A DNA stretch of 64,000 bases from Cyclina sinensis (GCA_012932295.1 JAAONU010000013.1:3456603-3520602); one strand, 5' to 3'; shown: positions 12,968 to 24,074, counted from the stretch's first letter. A program made the numbers and translations. Notes: generated by a model not told the origin, from the letters alone.

Positions 12968-13916
12968 ATGCTCCCTGAAGGGCGAGTATATAGTTGCCGC
13001 TTTGTCCGTCCGTGCGTCCTGTTTGTCTGTTCGTCCATCTGTCCATCCGTCATAATTTTGTCCTGAGCATAACCCAAAAACTATGAGAGATATCAAGACC
13101 AAACTTCATATGTAGTTAGATCTCATTAAGGAGCAGTGTAGTGCACAAGAACCATAACTCTTACTTTATTAATTTTTGAGTTATTGCCCTTTGAAATTTC
13201 TCATACTTTTTTTTGTCCGGGGCATATCTCACAAAGTATAAGAGTTATCAGCTTGAAACTTTATAAGTAGATAGATCTCATTGATGAGCATTGCAGTGCA
13301 CAAGAACCATTACTCTTTCTTTATTTATTTTTTAGTTATTGCCTTTTGAAATTTCTCATAATTATTTTTTGTCCGGGGCATATCTCACAAAGTATAAGAG
13401 ATATTAACATGAAACTATTAGTAGATAGATCTCTATGAGGAGAAGTGCAGCATGCAAGAACCGTAACTCTATTTTGCATAATTTAGGAGTTATTGCCTTT
13501 TGAAATTTCTCATACTTATTTTTTGTCGGGGGCATATCTCACAAAGTATAAGAGATATTAACATGAAACTATTAGTAGATAGATCTCTATGAGGAGAAGT
13601 GCAGCATGCAAGAACCGTAACTCTATTTTGCATAATTTAGGAGTTATTGCCTTTTGAAATTTCTCATACTTACTTTTTGTCCGGGGCATATCTCACAAAG
13701 AATAAGAGATATTAACATGAAACTGTTAGTAGATAGATCTCTATAAGGAGAAGTGCAGCATGCAAGAACCGTAACTCTATTTTGCATGATTTAGGAGTTA
13801 TTGCCTTTTGAAATTTTTATACTTTAAAAAAAATACATATTAAACAATAGCCCTTTTGGAATTGCCATTTATTCGGGGAGCATCCATCGGTTCTACCAAT
13901 TTCTTGTTTGGTTTAT
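12968..13916 (+). mobile_element. ATGCTCCC-family tandem-core element, nested
   Basis: The 5' end is ATGCTCCCTGAAGGGCGAG at 12968, followed by a GTCCGTCCGTGCGTCC tract (13005-13050). The core is a tandem of about 155 bp; the motif GTCCGGGGCATATC (one copy GTCGGGGG) starts at about 13215, 13371, 13525 and 13679. The 3' side has TTCGGGGAGCAT (13872-13883), an inverted copy of the 5' arm, then a weak GGT/ACC hairpin and CTTGTTT (CTTG at 13913-13916). It encodes no protein. The organisation matches the bivalve 'pearl' plan as I recall it. Confidence 0.7.
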
Positions 13917-14160
13917 TTAGCAAGTTTCAATCGGCATAAAAACTCCAAGTGTTAAAATAGAGCTACAGCTAACCGGAATACATTTCATGTCAAAATTTAG
14001 AAATTGAACGTTGTCATTTTTGTTTTCTAGGGAAAAAGGTGATGCTATGGGTCATAGGAAAGTTCAATTAGACCCGATGTTTCAGTGTTATTAATGTAGA
14101 CAATCTCCAAATGCTGACATAAGAAAATAAATTACCCATTACTGGTCCCCCAAACAAAGA

Positions 14161-14252
14161 CCACCTGTGAACAAAGACCACCTTTGAACAAAGACCACTT
14201 GTGAACAAAACCACCTGTGAACAAAGACCACCTGTGAACAAAGACCACTTTT
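14161..14252. repeat. 17-bp minisatellite in the transposon end
   Basis: About six copies of CCACCTGTGAACAAAGA with small variants. They lie within the right subterminal region of the CAGTC element and echo the GACCAC motifs at its left end. Confidence 0.85.
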
Positions 14253-14295
14253 GCTTATTCCCTGGAGCTGTCCTTGTTTGCAAGTTTGACTGTAT

Positions 14296-14693
14296 AATGA
14301 ATATGAGTTAAATTTAATATATTTTACTGAAAATAACATTATCACTTTTAGCCGTAAACTTTGTTTATAGCCTAAAGTGCTATGGACATAGGACATTCGA
14401 TTACTATACTCTTATGGGGCATTGTTTTTGTACTATATTTAGGCCGATCATCTTTTTTTAAGATATTTCTTGTTTTATGTTACCTGGAATTAAGTATTAC
14501 AGTAATCTTTGGGTAAGTAATATCCATTTGTCTGATTGGAGCTTGGATGTAACAAGCTGAAATCATGTGATTTCACTAATATTGAACAGATCTTGATAAG
14601 CAAACACCAACTGTTGTTGTCATACAGCTGAAGAAAAGGTGCATCTGCTAACCTTTTGGTGCCCAGTTTGTACGCCATCACATCGTTTTAACA
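14296..14693. other. Unassigned spacer between two transposons
   Basis: No supportable gene or repeat. The minus-strand open frame 14490-14681 has no recognisable domain. Confidence 0.4.
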
Positions 14694-14695
14694 TA

Positions 14696-15518
14696 CAGTA
14701 CGTGCCAGGAGGAACTCACATTTTCAGCTTTATTTCGCGGACGCGGAAAAAAAAATATCCGCCGCGACATCAAGGAAAAAAAACGGACTTCCTCAATGTC
14801 TCGACATCGCGAAATATCTCGGCGATATTTGACGACCAGCACGAAAATTATTAGAGTCATAACTCACTTGGATAAGCTGAACATTTAATGAATTGACCGT
14901 AATGAAACTGTGCATTTTACGTCTGCCAATTATGTGACATTTGGTAAAATTTAAACCAAAGTTCTAATACATTTACTGTGTAGGTTGATGTGTACTTCCG
15001 TCGTTTAAAACGCTCGTTATTGTATAGCAAAATCGATCAATAATTCTGTCAAGCGCATAGACGATACAGATGTCGCAGTAGGGTTTACATGTTGTATGTT
15101 TTCTTTAAATATAGGAAAGCAGTTTTAACATGTGTAAATGGAAAACCAGTCAATTTATTTTCTGAAAATAGGGTCAGCTGTTCCGAGAAGCAATTACTTT
15201 CGGTTTTGAATTGTCATTCCTTCCGTTAACAAATATGAGCATTCGGAAACAAATGCATCAGATCATGTTTTATACATTTAAATGATATTTTAAATAGTAA
15301 AATTCGCCGAAATGCATGTAATCAGGAACTTTGTGAGCCTACGTCAATTCTTACCTGTGAAAAAGTTCGCCGAACCATTTAGCGGACGTCCGCCACGATA
15401 TTTGGTGACCATGTCTGCGGCGTTGATCCTCGAAATGCTGCGGATTTGGTCGTGTTTTAAGGAATGGGTAGTCCGCGACGACCTCGAGGAAAACGAGAGT
15501 TCCTCCTGGCGTGTACTG
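14696..15518. mobile_element. TA-flanked DNA transposon, non-autonomous, CAGTA termini, CpG-rich
   Basis: The left TIR CAGTACGTGCCAGGAGGAAC (14696) pairs with GTTCCTCCTGGCGTGTACTG (ending 15518) with about two mismatches in 20. Weaker pairing continues inward for roughly 50 bp, including shared TTTTC and CGCGGAC. TA lies outside both ends (14694-14695, 15519-15520). By eye the ends (14725-14845, 15360-15505) are dense in CpG, unlike the surrounding DNA. No transposase frame is visible in the 823 bp. Tc1/mariner-like is the best guess from TSD and CAGT termini. Confidence 0.7.
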
Positions 15519-15542
15519 TAGTTGCCCATTATATAGATGTTA

Positions 15543-15729
15543 TCCGGAACTCGGCAAATGTGGGTTTTTCCCAGCTAATCCCGGGGTACAAACAAACTTT
15601 TACCGTTATGACTTCACGGTGCACAACCCTTCACAAAAGGTTGATCAACGTGTTGCCTTGTTGTAACTGTAAAAGTTTGTTTGTACCCCCGGATTAGCTG
15701 GGAAAAACCCACATTTGCCGAGTTCCGGA
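15543..15729. mobile_element. Foldback MITE with ~60-bp arms
   Basis: The left arm 15544-15603 and right arm 15669-15728 are reverse complements at 59 of 60 positions (only difference: the C/G run in 'aatcccggggtac' versus 'aatccgggggtac'). One further T/A pair extends each outer end. The loop is 65 bp. No convincing target-site duplication adjoins the ends. Such intact arms indicate a young insertion or selection on the hairpin. It begins 24 bp after the CAGTA element ends. Confidence 0.85.
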
Positions 15730-16311
15730 GTAAGTCTATTGTGTTGATAGGTTCATATTTTCCAAGTTAAACCAAGAACAGTTGAATTTACCTGTATTTT
15801 CCAGTGTATATGTCAAAGTTCTACTGAGTAGTTAATTGCCTTTGATTACAGAAATCACCCTGATACATTAAGTTTTTAAAAACACATTAAATAGCCGTGT
15901 TTTTATATCTGATGATGTTACATATAATTGTTTCTTACAGTATAATGCATCATTGAGTTAGCTGGTGTTAATTGATGTAATGGCAACAAAAAGGTGTTTA
16001 TCTTCTGTCCATGTGCCTTGAATTAAAGTAATTGCTGTTCGTAAATATTTTCAGGAGGAAATGCGTTAGGAAAAGCATTACTGCCAGAAGAACTTGTGGT
16101 TTATATTGCAAGCATGGAGATCAAACTAAAACCAAACTCAAAATTTTACCTACCTTAATGGCTCCATGTCAGTAAATTACTTTAGGAAGAAGATATTTTT
16201 GGCATAACATGAGTAACTGTTCTGTGCTCATGATGTAGCAAGTTGGATTATGAATGGCAAACATTTGCTGCCATCTCATCTGTGCTTTGATTTTGCTTGG
16301 TTATCTGCTCT
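15730..16311. other. AT-rich unassigned DNA
   Basis: No supportable gene, array or mobile element. Confidence 0.5.
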
Positions 16312-16525
16312 GCTAACCCTGACCATGCTAAATATCTAAAATGAACTTGTCCATCTTTCAATTTGGACAGGTCCATTAACTGTTCATGGGGATGCTGATT
16401 GAAAATTTACTGACTGAATGGCAAATAGTGCAGACCATGATCAGACTGCACGGACGTGCAGGCTGATCTTGGTCTGCACTAGTCGCAAAGGCTGTGTCAA
16501 CTGGTTTCAGCAGAGTAAGGGCTAA
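16312..16525. mobile_element. ~214-bp MITE with central hairpin, copy 1
   Basis: The ends are imperfect inverted repeats (CTAACCCTGACCATGCT; AGCAGAGTAAGGGCTAA). The middle folds into a strong stem: 16430-16451 pairs with 16456-16477 at about 20 of 22 positions around the 4-base loop GGAC. A second copy lies at 26494-26711 in the same orientation, sharing 'tttggacag.tccatta', 'ctgaatggcaaatagtgc' and 'aggctgatcttggtctgca'. I recall related sequences as common in bivalve DNA. Confidence 0.7.
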
Positions 16526-17143
16526 TATTCTTTCTAGTCCATAACAGGGACAGTCACAATGTTAATGCTTAATGTATTTGAAACCTTTATCAGACATTGT
16601 ATACATTATAAAAGGAAAAATGTTAAAATTCTTGTAGTCTGAAAGTACAACTTTTGTTGTGATGAAATTGCTCAAGTAAATGAAGATTGAAAGTAATTGC
16701 TTGCAATGTAAAATATATAGGTTTGAACTGATATTGTGAGGAAATTACATTCAGCCTTGTTGTTATCTGTATATACTAATAAGTCTAAACCTATTAACTC
16801 AAGTATTTCATTCCCTTTGTGATATTTATTTTGTTAAAATATACATTTCTAAAGACGCAGTTTTACTTGTTTTCAATTAAGAGTTGCTTGTTGAATACTT
16901 GATAATCATGAAGTGGAAGTGTAGCACTTTCAGCAGATAGTATTACACTATTATTGTTTTGAAGTTGTTTACAAACTTAAATTACTGGCACTCATGCAGT
17001 TCTAGTAGAGTCACATGCTTTGGACAGGTGTTAGTTCACCTTCCTCTAAGTATGACAACTTGTACAGTTATTCTAAGCTTGTTTTTATTAGTTTTTTAGT
17101 TCAATTTGATTTTTGAAGGAAAGTTAAGATATAACTTTGTTTT
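16526..17143. other. AT-rich unassigned DNA
   Basis: Nothing supportable. Confidence 0.5.
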
Positions 17144-17800
17144 AGCTCACCTGAGAACAGTCTTCTTGGGGTAAACTTCTTAGATTCGGCCATATTGAAA
17201 TTCGCCCAGATTGTTTGCCTTGATGATCTGACAGATGATCTCACTAGGTCAGATCATAAGGAAAAACGTTGAGGTTATAATTTTGACCTTAACTTATTGA
17301 AGCCAGCTCAGAATATTTTTCTTGATGATCCCTTAGATGAGCTCAAATCTTTGTCATGTTGTGTCCTAAACACATCCCTAGCTCAGATTAATGGAAAACC
17401 TTGGTTATATTTTTGGCCCAGTCTTCATGAAATTTGGTCAGAATGATAACCTTGATGATTTCTGTGATAAATTTAAAATTGGGTCCCATGGGGTCAAACT
17501 GGTTTAAATCAAAGGAAAACTGTAATACTCTGTATGTCTTAGTTTTGGTAGTATTCATGGAACTTGCTTAGAATGTTTGTCTAAATGAGCTCTAGGATAA
17601 TTTATGTGTGTTTATATGATAAGTCATGTGATGTCAAAACAAAGTTACGTCAGTGGAAAAAATTTGCGCTTTAAAGCTAACATTTTTGGTCCAGTTGTCA
17701 TGAAACTTTGTCAGAATGTTTGTTTTGATAATCACTAGTTTTAAAGTGGGTCTTGAGTGGAAAAGTACTATTACAGATTAGTAGATTACCAGAATGAATA
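17144..17800 (+). mobile_element. AGCTCACC-family element, 5' portion
   Basis: Starts with TTTTAGCTCACCTGAG (AGCTCACC at 17144). Core phrases 'cttgatgatc', 'aattgggtc', 'gtcatgaaactttgtcagaatgt' recur about every 130-150 bp. The 3' terminus with GGGCC stem-loop is absent, so the copy is truncated or its end has decayed near 17800. Confidence 0.55.
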
Positions 17801-18351
17801 AAGAAACAGTTTCACATTGAGTTTTATTTTTATCAATTCTTCAAAAATACCAAATTTGATGAACAATAATTGTTTTTTGGCACAGCTTCTTTCTGTATAG
17901 ATTAATGGTTTCTATCTTCAGACCATGACAATAGGTTTTAAAATGAAATAACAGAGAATAACTAATTGAAAATAAATATCAGAGAGCATAGTAATACCAG
18001 ACTTATTAGATGGTTGGCTAATTCAGATATTCTAAAAGAGGAATTTAATTACATCTTTTTTGCATTTGTTTTAAGACAATACAAGTAACCCTGTCCTTAA
18101 ATTTTAAACTAATTTCTGAGGACAGGGTAGACTAAATGTTTAATTGAACTCAAATTGATACAGCACAGCAAGAAGAAATTCTTAATAATTCTATGCATAA
18201 TCAATGGTAGTTATACAGTTTCAAGAAAATTTCAGGGAAGAGCTTTTCATTTTCAGTTGAAAGCTCAAATGTTTCTGAAAAGATGTGCTCATAGTTTGAA
18301 GTTTGAATTGTTATTGTCTGGATTATTGCACCAAGTCCATTGAAACTTTTT
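17801..18351. other. AT-rich unassigned DNA
   Basis: Nothing supportable; the plus-strand frame 18155-18343 shows no domain. Confidence 0.45.
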
Positions 18352-19606
18352 AGCTTACCTGAGCCGTAGGCTCATGGTCAGTTATTAGGATCGATCATTG
18401 TCCGTTGTCTGTCGTCCGTCCACACTTAGTTTGTTAACACTCTAGTGGTCACATTTTTGCCTCAGTTGTCATGATACTCTTAGTCAGGAAGTTTGTCCCA
18501 GTAATTACTCAGACGAGTTCGAATATGGGTTACAAGCACACATGGCCCAAAAATGGAAAACTTTTGTTAACAATCTAGAGGCTTTTTTTTCAGTCCAAGT
18601 ATCCTGGAGAAAGGTTGTTTCAATAATTTCTAGCTGAAGTTCGAATATGGGTCATCTGGGTTCAAAAACTAGGTCACAGAGCCCAAATATTGAAAAACCT
18701 TGTTAACACTCTAGAGGTTACATGTTCACTTCAAATAGCCTGGAAATTTGTCAGAAAGGTTGTTTAAATGATTTCTAGCTCAAGATCAAATATGGGTCAT
18801 CTGGGATAAAAAAAACTAGGTCACAGAGCCCAAATATGGAAAAAACCTTGTAAACACTCTGTAGGTATTATTTTCAGCCCAAATATCTGGATATTTGTCA
18901 GAAAGAATGTTTCAGTAATTTCTAGCTCAAGTTTGAATATGGGTCATCTGGGGTCAAAAACTAGGTCACAGAGCCCAAATATGGAAAAACTTTATAAACA
19001 CTCTAGAGGCTACATTTTCAGACAAAATATCCTGGAAATTTGTCTGAAAGGTAGCTTTACTGATTTGTAGCTCAGTTTCCAATATGGATCATCTAGGTGC
19101 AAAAACTAGGTCACAGAGTCCAAATATGGAATAACCTTCTTTACAGTCTATAGGTAACATTTTAAGTCCAAATATCCTGGAAATTTGTCAGAAAAGTTGT
19201 TTTGATAGTTTTTAGCTTAGGTTCATATATGGGTCATCAGGGGTCAAAAACTAGGTCACAGAGCCCAAATATGGAAAAACCTTAATACTCTATTGGTAAC
19301 ATTTTCAGTCCAGATATACTGGAAATTTGTCAGAAAGGTGGTCTTGACGATTTCTAGCTCAGGTTCAAATATGGGTCATTTTGGGTCAAAAACTATGTCA
19401 CAGAGCTCAAATATGGAAAACCTTGTTAACACTCTAGAGGTAACATTTTCAGTCCAGATCACTTGGAAATTTGTCAGAAAGGTTGTTTTGATAATTTCCA
19501 GCTCAGGTTATGGATCATCTGGGGTGAATTAACCAGGTCCATAACAACTTTGTTAAAAGCAGTCATACTCAGGTGAGCGATATAGGGCCATCCTGGCCCT
19601 CTTGTT
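18352..19606 (+). mobile_element. AGCTCACC-family element, both ends present
   Basis: This is the best-preserved copy of the family. The 5' end AGCTTACCTGAGCC is followed by GTA and GGCTCATGG (a hairpin), then GTCCGTTGTCTGTCGTCCGTCC (18399-18420). About eight ~130-bp core units follow, each with 'gggtcatctggg', 'caaaaactaggtcacagagc', 'ccaaatatggaaaa' and 'ctctagaggt'. The 3' end has CTCAGGTGAGC (18352 arm inverted) at 19568-19578, the stem-loop AGGGCCATCCTGGCCCT at 19584-19600 and CTTGTT. No coding capacity. Confidence 0.75.
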
Positions 19607-19678
19607 TATATAGATGGTTCTTATTAAAATACACATAAACCATAAATATCAATTTGTAAATTTGTTATCCTTTGTAGG

Positions 19679-20371
19679 TAGGGCTGCTGCCACTACCGGA
19701 GTACTCAGATAATTACGAATCCGACCAGAAAATCGAGTACGAATATTCGTCACTGCCGAAATTGTTGGATCACTATTTTTGTTTTTTAATCTGAAACATG
19801 TAGTTTTTCACTAAATGTTCAGGGAAAAAGAGTTGCAAAGTGAATTTAAACAATTATTTGCACATACATTTTACGATCGCTAAATGGCCGAGTCCTGAAG
19901 TAAAAAAATATCATATTGCAGAGCTATCAGTGATGTCAGATCCGAAAACAATTGTCATCGAAACATTCTCCATTTAGATTTTTTGCATTACCAAAAAGCA
20001 AACTTATTTTTAAATAATCAAATTAATCAATCAAAGAAACCAAACATTACATCGTTCAAAATTCGAATGTACCGAATTAGTCCTTGCTCTGCTGATTAAC
20101 GTCATTTTTGTCTGACAAAAAGGCAGATTGTAGCAAAGAATCTGGCCTACTAAAATGATACATCTGTGTTTACATGTCAGCTGTTACTTGATCTAGTGCA
20201 GTTTGGTCAGTTAACAATAAAACTGTATTAATTTCTTAGCATTTTTTTTGGTTTTGATTTGGATTCTTTTATGCTTTTATTCGGTAGTGATTCGTGGTTC
20301 AATTTGTGAATAGTAACTCATGAATTGCGAAACAGATCGGATCACCACTTGCCCAACAATCCACAGCCCTA
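19679..20371. mobile_element. hAT-like non-autonomous transposon with 8-bp TSD
   Basis: Terminal inverted repeats TAGGGCTG (19679) and CAGCCCTA (ending 20371) are flanked by TTTGTAGG (19671-19678) and TTTGTAGT (20372-20379), an 8-bp duplication with one mismatch. An 8-bp TSD and short TIRs are characteristic of the hAT superfamily. Interior sequence holds 'cgaatattcg' and 'cggtagtgattcg' motifs near the ends. No transposase frame exists in the 693 bp. Confidence 0.7.
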
Positions 20372-20394
20372 TTTGTAGTTGTCTATTGCTTTGC

Positions 20395-21130
20395 GAATTT
20401 CTGTCTGTCCACTGGTCTTTTGGACTGGCTGTAGACCAAATTGTTTCTGATCAATTACTTGAGAACACATAGTTCTAGATAATTTACACTTGGTATTTAG
20501 ATTGAGCATTCTACATAGATAAGGCTTTTTGATTTTTGGCTGTCTTGATCAAAGGTCAAGCTCACAAAGGTTTGCACTTTGGTACACAAGGTGCTCAGGG
20601 TCTTTTGTCAGCATTAAAGCTTGTTTGCACTCTAAAGGCCCCATTTTTCATCAAGCCATAATGAAACATGCTCTGATTGTTCGCTCTGATTATCTTTCTG
20701 ACCATACTGGAACTAGGTCATGTGAGATCAAAAACTTAGTTGCCCACTCAGATCAAAGGAAAACCTTGTGAATGATACAGAAATTTTGACACAGTCTAAA
20801 TTAAATTTTCTCAGAATACTTGTTCTATTGATCACTTTATTGATTTCAAAACTGGGTCACATGGGATCAAAAAAAGGTTTGTCTGAGGTCAGATCATAGG
20901 AAAGCGTTGTGAACACTTTAGATGCCACACTTTTGACCAAATCTTTATGTAAGTAGGTAAGAATCTTTTGTTTCGATGATCTTTTTGAGCAGTTTGAAAC
21001 TTATTCATATGGGATAAGAAAACTAGGTTACCAGCACGTATCAGTGGAAAATCTTGTCAATCAAATCAGGTCAAAAATTTGGTTACCAGCTTAAAGGAAG
21101 AGCTTGTGCACACTCAGAATGATTGTCATG
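20395..21130 (+). repeat. AGCTCACC-family core fragment
   Basis: It has a CTGTCTGTCCACTGG tract near 20400 and core units with 'aactaggtcatgtgagatcaa', 'aaggaaaaccttgtgaa' and 'aactgggtcacatgggatc'. Neither terminus is recognisable. The plus-strand open frame 20529-20771 runs through these units and is not a gene. Confidence 0.5.
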
Positions 21131-21666
21131 ACAATCTTTGTTGTTTCTGAATTCTCTGACATCTTTTGTCATTATGTAATAGCGTAATTCTAGTTTTAGG
21201 CCTTTCAGTCCTTTGATTCTTGATTTCAAGTAGAGTGGAACTTAAACAGCCATGTTGATTTGAAAGTTCACTATGAAATAAGTTACAAAATACTTTTTAC
21301 ATTGGAGTAAACAGAACTTTTATTTGGAAAGACTGTGAAAATGTCCTTGTCTTGTATGAAAACTTTCAAATTATTATTAGAATTTGTAGCTGAATTGCAT
21401 GTCAGGTGATGTATAGTTCCAGGAAATAACAAAACACTGTCTCGCAATGTTTGTAATTTGTCTTTTCCTGGAAAATTCATTTACTGGAAAAAAATACAGA
21501 AACAACCTGACCTCTTTAGTTACATATTTGTAAAATATATAAAATTTTGGAAAAAAAGTTTTGTCTTGTGTTCTTAAGTAATTCTAATTAAATAATCAAC
21601 AGCCTTTGTTGTAACCTATTTATAAGGTCTTAAACTGGACAGAATATAGACAACATTTCTGTCATT
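21131..21666. other. AT-rich unassigned DNA
   Basis: Nothing supportable. Confidence 0.45.
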
Positions 21667-23437
21667 ATACCCCCACAAATGAAGTTTGGCTGAATATACT
21701 ATACTGTTACTCTGTCATTAGTGGGTGGATCTTTGGAAATACCTGGCAGAAATGCGCAAGATGACCCAGGTCCATATTTCCAAGGTAAAGGTCACACTGA
21801 CATCAAAGGTCAATAGTTGGGTCTGTTTTTCCTGTCCATTCTGTAACCCTGTCACTCTGTCATTTATGGAAGGATATCAGAATTACTTGGCAGAAATGTT
21901 CACCAATGTGATATGATGTGTCATGCGCAAGACCCAAATCCATACCTCCAAGGTTAAAGCAGCTCATTCACAGTGGAACAGTAGAAGTAAAAAAAGTTTT
22001 TTCTATTCACCCTTGTTACTGTTGCTGAAGTCTTTGTTTTCTTGCAAAAAAAACAACTCAGCTTGCATAGGTCACATTGCAAATGAAAACGCCCGCTCGG
22101 GGAATTACAGTTAAATATAGAATATGGTGTCCCTGAATCAGGTGCTTGCTGTACCACATGACACATTCCGCAACATGGAGTCTTCAACAATCTCAGTACA
22201 GGTATTTGCTTCATGGATAAATGACCCAAACCACTATAATAACCAACACAAAGTAAAAAGAATATTCACAAGAATGAATTTGAGGGTCACTTAACTTCAC
22301 AGAGATTTCAGATTTTCAAATGTCGGTGGGTTGGTAGTTTTAGTTTACTAGGTCAAAGGCCAAGATCACAGTGACTTTGAAAAGCAAAACTGTTTCAGAT
22401 CAATAAATAACTATAGAACTCTTGGGCCCAGGATCCACAAAACTTCATAGGCAGGTTGATCATGGCCAGTAGATGACCTCAATAGTTTTTCAGGTCATTA
22501 GGTCAAAAACTGATGTCACAGTGACCTTGAAAAGCAAAAGCTTTTCTGATAAATATCAGAGAATCCTTGAGCCCATATTATTCAGACTATGTATATAGGT
22601 TGGTTATGACCAGTAGATGACCCCTGTAGTTTTTCAGGTCATTAGGTCAAAGGCCAAGATCAGAGTGACTTTGTAAAACAAAACAGTTTTCAGTCAAAAA
22701 CTAGAGTATGTTTGGGTTAAGGCTCCCTAAGACTTCATAGACAGGTTGGTCATGGCCACTAGATGACCCCTATGGATTTTGGTTCAGTATTTTAGGCCAA
22801 TGTCACAATGACCTTGAAAAGCAAAAGCTTTCCTGATTAATATTCTGATAATCTTGGTCCCAGGTTCCTCAGACTTGGTTTGTAGGTTGATCATGACCAG
22901 TAGATGATCCCTGTAATTTTTAAGGTCAGTAGGTTAAAGGCTAAGTTGTCAGTGACCTTGAAAAATAAAATGGTTTCAGGTCAATAACTTTGAATAGAAT
23001 GCTTGGGCCCAGCTTCCTAAAACTTCATAGGCAGGTTAATCATGGCCAGCAGATGGCCCCTTTAGATTTTATGGTCACTAGATCAAAGGTCAAGGTCATA
23101 TTGATCATTAACTGAAAAATGGTTTCAGATGAATTACTAAAGAATGCTTTGGTTGAAGGTCCTTTAACTTGCAATGCAGTTTGTTATATGACCAGTAGAT
23201 GAATAATTTTTTTTTACTTTTGGGATAACTTAGCCAAAGTTCAAGGTCAGATTGATCTTTAAGAGTAAAATGGTTTCCAGTCAATAACTAGAGAATCCTT
23301 TGGCATTGGCTCCTCAGACATGCTATGCAGGTTGGTCTGTATAGGTCATCTGGGGTCAATTAACCAGGTCCGTAACAACTTTATTAAAAGCAGTCATACT
23401 CAGGTGAGCAATATAGGCCCATCATGGCCGTCTTGTT
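21667..23437 (+). mobile_element. Mosaic element: ATACCCCC-type 5' end, AGCTCACC-type 3' end
   Basis: The left end ATACCCCCACAAATGAAG matches the start of the family seen at 26908. The interior repeats 'accttgaaaagcaaaa', 'ggtcatggccagtagatgacc' and 'ggtcattaggtcaaa' roughly every 140-150 bp. From about 23335 the sequence switches to a near-copy of 19510-19606 (shared 'aattaaccaggtcc', 'aaaagcagtcatactcaggt') and ends with the GGCCCATCATGGCC stem-loop plus CTTGTT. 22060-22260 does not fit the repeat and may be an internal insertion. Confidence 0.55.
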
Positions 23438-24074
23438 ATTCTTAACTGAATAAGAAACCATATGAGAGATTGTAATAGAAGGTTTGTAATAAATCTATTT
23501 TAAACATAAAAGCTGGTTCACAATGTAATGTCTCTTATGCAGAGGAATATAAATGAGACATCTATGAAATAGATATAAGAAGATAAATCCTCTCTCCAGA
23601 CATTTTATTTGACAGTGCCAGGAGGCAGGGTAAAAAAGATTTACCTTGACATAATAAAATTATAAAGGTAGCTCTGAAAAGTTTCGTTTTACATGTAATT
23701 GTATATAGACATTGAAATATCTGAAAAAAGACCTAATAAAAATTTAGATGATAAGGAAAACAAATGAAATGCCTTTAGTTATTGAAATTTCTTTGCTGTT
23801 AATAGATTTGAGGTAATCTTTTTGTGACTTTTTGACATAAGTTGCAAGGAATAACTTAGTATTTCTAAACTTTCATTAGAGTAGGATATTTAAACAATAA
23901 CATCAACAACTTTTAAAATTTAACAGTTCATCACCTTTTTAAGGCGGAGCTTTAATTGATTTTTGACAGGTGTACCGACGAGTCTCGTTCTTTACCTAAC
24001 AGTGTAAACTCTAATCAGTTTTGCAAGCAGTAGTAAATAAGTGCTCATGTAAAATGGGATTTATTGCATGTTTT
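23438..24074. other. AT-rich unassigned DNA
   Basis: Nothing supportable. Confidence 0.5.

Larger units (their letters stand above)
12485..14292. mobile_element. TA-flanked DNA transposon, non-autonomous, CAGTC termini
   Basis: The left end is CAGTCCAACTTG at 12485 and the right end CAAGTTTGACTG, finishing at 14292. These are imperfect inverted repeats of about 12 bp, and a TA dinucleotide lies immediately outside each end (12483-12484, 14293-14294). This is the signature of Tc1/mariner-type insertion. Subterminal sequence is rich in GACCAC motifs (12503-12680 on the left; a 17-bp array on the right). No transposase frame is present. About half of the length is a second element inserted inside (12968-13916). 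The superfamily is inferred from the TSD and CAGT termini only. Confidence 0.6.

Noticed and set aside
12485..15518. A transposase gene inside the TA-flanked elements
   Set aside because: No frame longer than about 70 codons and no DDE-like motif; both elements are non-autonomous.
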